From Immundisolibacteraceae bacterium (lineage in GTDB: Bacteria; Pseudomonadota; Gammaproteobacteria; Immundisolibacterales; Immundisolibacteraceae): a stretch of DNA of 12,443 bases. The translations under genes were made by a program, and so were the position numbers. This document shows, piece after piece, positions 6,592 through 12,443 of the stretch (positions within the stretch are counted from its first letter, which is position 1; each line of letters begins with the position of its first letter). The DNA is taken from positions 1-12,443 of the forward strand of contig JAHRWJ010000173.1 in NCBI GenBank assembly GCA_019090185.1. Direction: 5' to 3'. The notes beneath the pieces are model-generated. The model was not told where the DNA came from. It did not search any database and saw only the letters and a list, made by a program, of their open reading frames with translations.

Positions 6592-7683
6592 TTAACCCAA
6601 ATTCCTACCGATATGTTCAACAACTCTTTGCATCCCTGATCCACTATCGACCTGAGCGCCACGATTCGCCAACAGATAATCGTCATCACGATGCGCGACC
6701 CCCGCCAGCCCAATTGTCTTGGCCGCATAATAAAAAGTAAACACATCCGCCGGAGCGATGGCCAGGGCATCGGCAACAAACACCGGCGGCATCGGCTCAC
6801 GCACCCAAAAAGCGGCAATACGAACCGCATGGGGGATCACCATTAAGCGGGTAAAATTTGGCCAGCAGCGCAAATAAAAACGTGTGTTCGCATCCGTACC
6901 CTCTGGAAGACGACCCCGAGAAGTCCAAACCGCTAACTTCCACAACAGCACTTCTAGCGGCAGGATCTCTTTATACTGCTCTAAACGCGCCATCGCAGAT
7001 GTCTGTTCCGCAGCAGTTAAACCCTGTACCACAAACTGACCCGCCAGACTCGGTTCACGGGCCCAGGCCAACAGTTGATCTGCGTTCACGGAGACAGCGA
7101 CCAACGGCTCCCGCGGCAACACCAACAGCTCGCCATGGCCAGCCATTCGCAGCGCGACCGCACGACCAGTTTTGCAGGACCGATCTATTGCCTCCAGCAA
7201 TCCATTTAACAGGGTCTCGGAGCTATCAAAACTACGGATGTTAAGGGTGGCGTCCTCTTCCCGTCGACCAGTTGCCTGCGCCAGCCGAGCCGGGTCCAAG
7301 ACCATATCTGCACCGTGCCGACTGCCCGTCTGCCGTTTTTTTTTCGAGCGGCTTTTGCGCCGCTGAGCAACCTGGTTTCTAGCCCATGAAATCGCTTCGA
7401 GCAGCGCGACTTCCATGATCGGTTTTGGCACCCAGATCACGTCATCAATGTCCGGACGATGGCGCGATAACACAATGGTAGGCAAATCTGGATAATGCGC
7501 TCTAAACTCACTCCAGGCGCTATCGCTGGCATCGACATCGGCGATGAACGCCTCAGCACTCTCGGGCTCTACGACCTGACAATGCTCGTCAGCAATTTCC
7601 ATCAAAAACGAGCTCAACCGCCGCAGGCCCCGAGAACTAAGCCCAACAATCGCCAGCGCTACTGGCTGCTTAGATCCGCTCAA
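6592..7683 (-). CDS. Pseudo-receiver protein with an unidentified C-terminal domain
   Basis: I do not recognise this 363-residue protein as a named family. Residues 7-105 follow the response-regulator receiver pattern: strand VALAIVGLSS, possible acceptors D49/D51 in FIADVD, strand TIVLS (69-73) and VPKPI (85-89), the Lys-cis-Pro typical of receivers. The acidic pair after the first strand is absent (VGLSSRG), so Mg2+-dependent phosphorylation is doubtful. A basic linker RRKSRSKKKR (108-117) follows, then a region from about 150 to 363 that includes LLWKLAVWTSRGRLP (246-260), RCWPNFTRL (272-280) and a helical tail. The last part could be winged-helix-like, but this is a guess. No signal peptide or membrane segment. 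The start is TTG at 7683 with GGAG five bases ahead. It ends two bases before the kinase-GTPase start, so it probably acts with that protein. Confidence 0.8.
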   Translation of the reverse strand: MSGSKQPVALAIVGLSSRGLRRLSSFLMEIADEHCQVVEPESAEAFIADVDASDSAWSEFRAHYPDLPTIVLSRHRPDIDDVIWVPKPIMEVALLEAISWARNQVAQRRKSRSKKKRQTGSRHGADMVLDPARLAQATGRREEDATLNIRSFDSSETLLNGLLEAIDRSCKTGRAVALRMAGHGELLVLPREPLVAVSVNADQLLAWAREPSLAGQFVVQGLTAAEQTSAMARLEQYKEILPLEVLLWKLAVWTSRGRLPEGTDANTRFYLRCWPNFTRLMVIPHAVRIAAFWVREPMPPVFVADALAIAPADVFTFYYAAKTIGLAGVAHRDDDYLLANRGAQVDSGSGMQRVVEHIGRNLG

Positions 7684-7742
7684 CTGCTCTCCACGACGAC
7701 ACCTTTGTCAAAACGCACTCCAACGGCTAACTGTTTTTTGCT

Positions 7743-8825
7743 TTATCCATGACGGCTAGAAAAATCGGCCATAAAACTCACCAGTGCCGCGATACCTTCA
7801 TCCGGCATTGCGTTATAAATACTGGCTCTCATGCCACCGACCGAGCGATGACCTTTAAGGGTCACCAAACCTGCGGCCCCGGCTTCCTGCAAAAACAAAC
7901 CATCTAATTCAGCATTAGCCAGCGTAAAAGGCACATTCATCCTTGACCGACTCGCCTGCTCGGTTGGGCAGTCATAAAAACCATTGCCATCAATCATTTT
8001 ATAAAGCGTTTCTGATTGACGAACATTACGCGCCTCTATCTGGGCCAGACCACCTTCGGACAACAACTTTCTAAACACCAATCCAGCGACATAAACGCCA
8101 AAGGTTGGCGGCGTGTTGTAGCAGGAGTCGTTATCTGCATGGGGCTGATAATCGAACATGGTCGGCGTACCCGGTAATACGGTTCCGATCAGATCATCAC
8201 GAACAATTACGATGGTGACGCCCGCTGGGCCAATATTTTTCTGCGCGCCCGCGTAGATCAAACCATATTTCGATACATCGATTGGTTTAGAGAGAATATT
8301 GCTAGAGGCATCACAAACCAGCGGCACATCGCCAGATTCCGGTAAATAGTGGAACTCGGTACCGAAAATAGTGTTATTGCTGGTGAAATGCAGATAAGCA
8401 GCCTGCGGATCGAGCTGTAATTCCTGCTGAGTAGGCACCCGGCTAAAATTCACATCCGCACTGCCGCCGGCAACGTTTACTTCACAGTATTTCTTAGCTT
8501 CGGCAATGGCCTTTTTCGACCAGCTGCCGGTATTAATATAGTCGGCATTGGTTTTATCCTTGAGCAGATTCATCGGCACCATGCTGAACTGGGCACTGGC
8601 ACCGCCCTGCAAAAATAGCACTTTGTAATTGTTCGGAATCGCCAGCAATTCGCGCAGATCCGCCTCTGTCTGCTCCAATATCGACACGAAAGCTTTGCCG
8701 CGGTGACTCATCTCCATCACCGACATGCCTTCACCCTGCCAATCCAGCATCTCATCACGCACCTGCTCAAGCACAGATTGGGGTAACGCTGCGGGACCCG
8801 CACTAAAATTAAAAACTCGTGACAT
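7743..8825 (-). CDS. serC: Phosphoserine aminotransferase
   Basis: PLP enzyme that makes O-phosphoserine from 3-phosphohydroxypyruvate and glutamate (second step of serine synthesis). In many bacteria it also acts on the analogous intermediate of pyridoxal phosphate synthesis. The 360-residue length is that of the family. Motifs: NFSAGPAALP at 6-15, the substrate-binding MSHRGK at 39-44 (H41, R42), GGASAQF at 74-80, D172 contacting the PLP ring nitrogen, AGAQKNIGPAG at 192-202 with K196 as Schiff-base lysine, and GHRSVGGMRAS near 324-334 with phosphate/carboxylate-binding arginines. ATG 8825 has GGAG eight bases upstream. The gap to gyrA is 59 bases with no terminator, as is the gap to the pseudo-receiver gene downstream. 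Its usual partner serA is displaced by the intervening three-gene cassette. Confidence 0.97.
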   Translation of the reverse strand: MSRVFNFSAGPAALPQSVLEQVRDEMLDWQGEGMSVMEMSHRGKAFVSILEQTEADLRELLAIPNNYKVLFLQGGASAQFSMVPMNLLKDKTNADYINTGSWSKKAIAEAKKYCEVNVAGGSADVNFSRVPTQQELQLDPQAAYLHFTSNNTIFGTEFHYLPESGDVPLVCDASSNILSKPIDVSKYGLIYAGAQKNIGPAGVTIVIVRDDLIGTVLPGTPTMFDYQPHADNDSCYNTPPTFGVYVAGLVFRKLLSEGGLAQIEARNVRQSETLYKMIDGNGFYDCPTEQASRSRMNVPFTLANAELDGLFLQEAGAAGLVTLKGHRSVGGMRASIYNAMPDEGIAALVSFMADFSSRHG

Positions 8826-8884
8826 AACTACAACTCCATCAACCGATAAAAAACCAACACCCCTCCCACCTACAACCCAACTAT

Positions 8885-11512
8885 TTATTCATTGTCACCA
8901 TCAGACTGATCTACTGAAGATGCTGATGAATCCTGATCATCTGCCGAGCCAGTTTCATTACTAGATTCATTTTCAGCACCCTCAGGCTCATCATCCATAT
9001 CGCCAGCTTCCACTAAAGCCATACCGACCAGCAACTCTTCTTTACCCAGGCCGATCAAGGTCACTCCCTGAGTATTGCGGCCCAACACAGAAATAGTTGC
9101 TACCGGGGTTCGAATCAAGGTTCCTGCATCGGTGATCAACATCACCTCGTCGTCTTCTTTGACCGGCAAAGCAGCCACCACCGCACCGTTACGTTCAGAA
9201 GTTTGAATCGCAATCACTCCCTGCCCGCCCCGGCCGTAACCGGGATAATCCTCTACCGCAGTACGCTTGCCAAAACCATTTTCAGTGGCGGTCAGAATGG
9301 TGCCGGTTCCAGCAATAATCTGACTGATAACCTTTTGCCCAGGCTTCAGGGTTATACCCTTCACGCCACGAGCCGTTCGACCCATAGAACGTACGGCTTT
9401 TTCTGAAAATTTAAGAACTTTACCCGCATTGGTAAACAGCATCACATCATCTTCACCGCTGGTGATGTCGACGCCGATCAGGTGATCACCTTCGCGCAGA
9501 TCGACCGCAATAATGCCGTTACTACGTGGCCGAGAAAAATTGGTTAGCGCCGTCTTTTTAACCACACCCTGTTCGGTGGCAAAAAACAGGAATTTATCTT
9601 CGTCATAGCCGCGCAACGGTAGCGCCGCACTAATGCGCTCACCCTCATCCAGCGACAACAGATTCACCATCGGCCTGCCCCGGCCACCGTGACCGGCCTT
9701 GGGCAATTCGTAAACTTTGCACCAATAGGCTTTACCAGCGTTGGAGAAACTCAGCACCGTATCGTGAGTACTAGCAACAAACATCTGATCGACCACATCT
9801 TCATCTTTAACCTTGGTCGCCGAACGACCACGGCCACCACGGCGCTGGGTACGATACTCTTCCACCGGCTGCGACTTGATATAGCCCTCACGGGAGACCG
9901 TCACCACCACGTCCTCTTCGGCGATCATGTCTTCATAACTCATGTTGAGCTTCTGCTCACGAATCACCGTACGCCGAGCATCGCCGTACTGGTCACGAAT
10001 TGCGACCAGCTCATCACGAATCACCGACAACAGCCGAATGTCACTACCCAGAATCTCCAGACAATCACTAATCCGCTCTAACAGCTCCACATATTCCTCA
10101 CGGATTTTGTCCTGCTCTAATCCGGTGAGGCGATGCAAGCGCATATCAAGAATACCCTGCGCCTGTCGTGGCGACAGCCGGTAGCCATCGTCCTTGATGC
10201 CGTACTGCTCGCCTTCGGATTCACCGATGCCCGCACCTTCATCAACCCGCTCTAGCAGGTCAGCCACAATACCAGGTGCCCAGGATTGCTGTAACAACCG
10301 GGATTTGGCCTCCTCACTGCTTTTGGAGTTACGAATCAGCGCGATCACCGGGTCGATATTGGCCAGCGCTACCGCCAAACCTTCCAACAGATGGGCTCGT
10401 TCCCGCGCTTTGCGCAGTTCAAACATGGTCCGCCGGCTCACCACTTCACGGCGATGACGAACAAACTCTTCGAGAATTCGGGGCAGGGTCAGCAGCTCGG
10501 GCTGACCATCAACCAACGCTACCATGTTAATGCCAAATACCGCCTGCATCTGGGTCTGACGATAAAGGTTATTAAGCACCACCTCGCCAACTTCCCCACG
10601 GCGCAATTCAATCACCGCGCGCATGCCATCCTTATCGGACTCATCACGGATTTCGCGGATACCTTCAATTTTCTTCTCTTTAACCAGGTCGGCTATTTTT
10701 TCCAGCAACATCGCCTTATTAACCTGGTACGGCAATTCATGAATGATGATAGTCGAACCATCATCCACCACATCAGCCTTGGCACGAACATAGATTTTGC
10801 CGCGCCCGGTGGCGTAAGCCTCGCGAATCCCCTCAGCGCCATTTATGGTGCCGCCGGTCGGAAAATCCGGGCCCGGCAAGTGCTCCATCAACCCACTTAA
10901 AGTAATTTTGGGGTCATCGATGAATGCAATGGTAGCGTTGATGGTCTCATTGATATTGTGAGGCGCCATATTAGTCGCCATACCCACCGCAATACCGGTA
11001 GAGCCGTTGACCAGCAGATTCGGCAGCCGCGACGGCATCACCTTCGGCTCGTGCTCACTACCATCATAGTTGGGCACAAAATCAACAGTTTCTTTATCCA
11101 GATCGGCCATCACATCGTGGGCGATCCGGGTCAGTCGAATTTCTGTGTAACGCATGGCCGCGGCGGAGTCACCATCTACCGAACCAAAGTTACCCTGACC
11201 ATCGACCAGCATGTAGCGCAGCGAGAAATCCTGAGCCATGCGAACAATGGTGTCGTAAACCGCCGAATCACCATGTGGATGATATTTACCAATAACATCA
11301 CCGACCACACGGGCTGATTTTTTATAGGCCCGGTTCCAGTCGTTACCCATCCGATTCATCGCAAACAGCACGCGACGATGCACCGGTTTAAGACCATCCC
11401 TGACATCGGGCAGCGCCCGTCCAACAATTACGCTCATGGCGTAATCCAGGTATGAACCCTTGAGTTCATCCTCGATGTTGGCTGAAATCACTTCCTTGGC
11501 AAAATAGGGCAT
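8885..11512 (-). CDS. gyrA: DNA gyrase subunit A
   Basis: Breakage-reunion subunit of the A2B2 type II topoisomerase that introduces negative supercoils. The 875-residue length equals that of E. coli GyrA and alignment is almost gap-free: [21 protein letters not shown] at about 20-40, the quinolone region [11 protein letters not shown] at 78-88 with S83 and D87 in the sensitive state, catalytic Y122 in AAMRYTE, and GyrA box QRRGGRG at 556-562, which is needed for DNA wrapping. The C-terminal pinwheel ends in an acidic, Ser-rich tail (about 837-875), as in proteobacterial GyrA, where the tail tunes supercoiling. ATG at 11512 has only a weak upstream GGG/AAGAG. A possible small upstream ORF overlaps the start by 25 bases, so translational coupling is possible. 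Sited between mtnA and serC, as in Pseudomonas. Confidence 0.99.
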   Translation of the reverse strand: MPYFAKEVISANIEDELKGSYLDYAMSVIVGRALPDVRDGLKPVHRRVLFAMNRMGNDWNRAYKKSARVVGDVIGKYHPHGDSAVYDTIVRMAQDFSLRYMLVDGQGNFGSVDGDSAAAMRYTEIRLTRIAHDVMADLDKETVDFVPNYDGSEHEPKVMPSRLPNLLVNGSTGIAVGMATNMAPHNINETINATIAFIDDPKITLSGLMEHLPGPDFPTGGTINGAEGIREAYATGRGKIYVRAKADVVDDGSTIIIHELPYQVNKAMLLEKIADLVKEKKIEGIREIRDESDKDGMRAVIELRRGEVGEVVLNNLYRQTQMQAVFGINMVALVDGQPELLTLPRILEEFVRHRREVVSRRTMFELRKARERAHLLEGLAVALANIDPVIALIRNSKSSEEAKSRLLQQSWAPGIVADLLERVDEGAGIGESEGEQYGIKDDGYRLSPRQAQGILDMRLHRLTGLEQDKIREEYVELLERISDCLEILGSDIRLLSVIRDELVAIRDQYGDARRTVIREQKLNMSYEDMIAEEDVVVTVSREGYIKSQPVEEYRTQRRGGRGRSATKVKDEDVVDQMFVASTHDTVLSFSNAGKAYWCKVYELPKAGHGGRGRPMVNLLSLDEGERISAALPLRGYDEDKFLFFATEQGVVKKTALTNFSRPRSNGIIAVDLREGDHLIGVDITSGEDDVMLFTNAGKVLKFSEKAVRSMGRTARGVKGITLKPGQKVISQIIAGTGTILTATENGFGKRTAVEDYPGYGRGGQGVIAIQTSERNGAVVAALPVKEDDEVMLITDAGTLIRTPVATISVLGRNTQGVTLIGLGKEELLVGMALVEAGDMDDEPEGAENESSNETGSADDQDSSASSVDQSDGDNE

Positions 11513-11622
11513 TCGTGTTTTCCCGGACTCTTTGATATTCGAAGGATTAATTTGGGAGCGCTAACCAGTAGCAGCAGAATTCCCAGAGGAAAAGCAATCA
11601 GAAACAGGCCCATGGGGAGCAT
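11488..11622 (-). CDS. Possible small hydrophobic protein overlapping the gyrA start
   Basis: A 44-codon reading frame from ATG 11622 to TGA 11490-11488. Residues 2-22 are strongly hydrophobic ([20 protein letters not shown]), enough for one membrane-spanning helix, followed by a basic stretch [18 protein letters not shown] lies two bases ahead of the ATG, close for a ribosome binding site. It overlaps gyrA by 25 bases in another frame. It could be a membrane microprotein, a leader peptide coupling translation to gyrA, or a chance frame. No homology is known to me and coding evidence is limited to composition. Confidence 0.3.
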   Translation of the reverse strand: MLPMGLFLIAFPLGILLLLVSAPKLILRISKSPGKHECPILPRK

Positions 11623-11708
11623 AACTCACCACCCCGGCAGGGCTTTCGAACCAACAACCAAGCCAACAAAAACAGCTTTCAAAACAGACTGAATTACAAA
11701 GCAAATAC

Positions 11709-11738
11709 TCTATAAATCAACCGCCAAACCTCTCCCAA
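11709..11738 (-). promoter_or_regulatory. Candidate sigma-70 promoter 2 for gyrA
   Basis: Minus-strand TTGGGA (11738-11733, 4 of 6 matches to a -35 box), an 18-base spacer, then TATAGA (11714-11709, 4 of 6 matches to a -10 box). The transcript would have a leader of about 190 bases before gyrA. Confidence 0.35.
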
Positions 11739-11750
11739 CGCCAGCTCAGA

Positions 11751-11759
11751 ATTGTAGCA
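11751..11759 (-). promoter_or_regulatory. Candidate extended -10 promoter 1 for gyrA
   Basis: Minus-strand TGCTACAAT combines the TGn extension with TACAAT, 5 of 6 matches to the sigma-70 -10 box. The -35 region is poor (GTCAGA at 17 bases), as is usual for extended -10 promoters. It is the best single promoter match in the mtnA-gyrA gap and would give a leader of about 230 bases. Confidence 0.45.
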
Positions 11760-11835
11760 CGCAAAGGGCCATTTCTGACCTTCAAAAACCGCTAAAACCA
11801 TCGCTTGTAAACGGCCTAAAACCTTCGGATCAAAT

Positions 11836-12443
11836 TCACTTCAGCAGCGCTTGAATCGCAACCCCAAACGGCGCTTCCAGCACACCTTTATCGGTGACAA
11901 TCAGATCAATCAACTCTGCCGGAGTTACATCAAAAACCGGGTTCCAGGCTGGCACGCCAGGCACCGCAACACGACTCGCTCCAACATCCGTTATCTCCTC
12001 ACCGCTACGCTGCTCAATCTCAATTTCATCACCACTAGCAATCTCCAGATCAAAAGTTGACTGAGGCGCAACCACCATCACCTTTACACCATGAGCACGA
12101 GCCAGCAGCGCAGCGCCATAGGTGCCAATTTTGTTAGCAACATCCCCATTCGCCGCGATCCGGTCAGCCCCCACGATAAGCCAGTCAATCGACTGCTCTT
12201 TCATCAACATGGCCACCGCCCCCTCAATCAACAAACAGGTATCAACTCCCTGTCGCTGCAACTCCCACGCGGTTAACCGCGCGCCCTGAAACCAGGGCCG
12301 AGTTTCACTGGCATAGACCCGTTCGATGCTACCCTGCTTCCAGGCTAGGTTGATAACACCCAGCGCAGTACCCACACCACCGGTTGCCAGACCTCCTGCA
12401 TTGCAGTGGGTCATCACCCTGGATCCGGGGTTAATCTGCGCAG
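11836..12443 (-). CDS. mtnA: S-methyl-5-thioribose-1-phosphate isomerase, C-terminal part, cut by window edge
   Basis: Isomerises the aldose methylthioribose-1-phosphate to methylthioribulose-1-phosphate in methionine salvage. About 202 codons are visible; the frame is open to the right edge (AQINPGSRV precedes the first internal ATG), so the true start lies outside and the in-frame GTG/ATG at 12417-12412 are internal residues. Motifs: THCNAGG, with the Cys known as catalytic in this family, [36 protein letters not shown], in which the Asp is the second catalytic residue, APQSTFDL, and [12 protein letters not shown] near the C-terminus. It belongs to the eIF2B-like isomerase fold; the intact active-site motifs favour MtnA over an eIF2B-related regulator. 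Pseudomonas has mtnA at the same position upstream of gyrA. Confidence 0.96.
   Translation of the reverse strand, partial: AQINPGSRVMTHCNAGGLATGGVGTALGVINLAWKQGSIERVYASETRPWFQGARLTAWELQRQGVDTCLLIEGAVAMLMKEQSIDWLIVGADRIAANGDVANKIGTYGAALLARAHGVKVMVVAPQSTFDLEIASGDEIEIEQRSGEEITDVGASRVAVPGVPAWNPVFDVTPAELIDLIVTDKGVLEAPFGVAIQALLK

Larger units (their letters stand above)
11513..11835 (-). other. Intergenic leader between mtnA and gyrA
   Basis: The only stretch above 300 bases without an established gene. It holds two promoter candidates in its right half, a possible small hydrophobic ORF in its left half, and otherwise no recognisable RNA gene, riboswitch or repeat. I see no convincing Rho-independent terminator for mtnA: GGTTTTAG occurs twice near 11790-11825, but as a direct, not inverted, repeat. 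Confidence 0.7.

Noticed and set aside
8826..8884. Promoter or terminator between gyrA and serC
   Set aside because: No hairpin, and only a poor TTGTAG/TTTTAT pair at 18 bases; read-through from gyrA is simpler.
9689..10900. Long open frames on the plus strand across gyrA
   Set aside because: They are antisense to a secure gyrA, have no plausible ribosome binding sites or recognisable domains, and arise from gyrA codon bias.
11318..11365. Possible quinolone-resistance changes in gyrA
   Set aside because: Residues 83 and 87 are Ser and Asp as in sensitive enzymes, and the surrounding motif [11 protein letters not shown] is normal.
11785..11830. Terminator for mtnA made from the GGTTTTAG copies
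   Set aside because: The copies are in direct orientation and cannot pair; the only inverted match nearby is a five-pair stem with a two-base loop and a wobble pair.

Overview
The window looks like chromosomal DNA of a gammaproteobacterium with roughly balanced base composition. Every gene I can support lies on the minus strand, so transcription runs from the right end to the left. The gene order mtnA - gyrA - serC - ... - pheA - hisC - tyrA - aroA is the one known from Pseudomonas and its relatives (there followed by cmk and rpsA), and the proteins match that group's families. No rRNA, tRNA, CRISPR array, insertion sequence or prophage gene was seen. The species cannot be named from the sequence.

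Layout from right to left: the 3' part of mtnA (methionine salvage) is cut by the window edge. A 323-base leader follows, holding two candidate promoters and a possible 44-codon ORF for a hydrophobic peptide that overlaps the gyrA start. Then come full-length gyrA with an intact quinolone-region Ser83/Asp87 pair, and serC. Next is a three-gene regulatory cassette: a pseudo-receiver protein with an unidentified C-terminal domain; a soluble Hanks-type Ser/Thr kinase fused to a Ras-like small GTPase; and, after a 144-base gap, a Roadblock/LC7 protein. The biosynthetic genes then resume: serA (short, ACT-containing type), a pheA whose chorismate mutase half is intact but whose prephenate dehydratase half has decayed, hisC, tyrA, and the first 116 codons of aroA, cut by the left edge.

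The biosynthetic genes form one scheme. SerA and SerC supply serine, AroA makes EPSP ahead of chorismate, and chorismate mutase, TyrA and HisC lead to tyrosine (and, with a dehydratase, phenylalanine). The cassette between serC and serA is the least expected part. A kinase, a GTPase and a Roadblock protein resemble the parts of MglA/MglB polarity switches and Streptomyces conservons, but here the kinase and GTPase are one polypeptide. The GTPase has Ala where the catalytic Gln normally sits, and the neighbouring receiver-like protein lacks the usual acidic pocket. I regard this as a candidate uncharacterised signalling switch. The second notable point is that the pheA here probably cannot make phenylpyruvate, so a separate dehydratase or phenylalanine auxotrophy is predicted.
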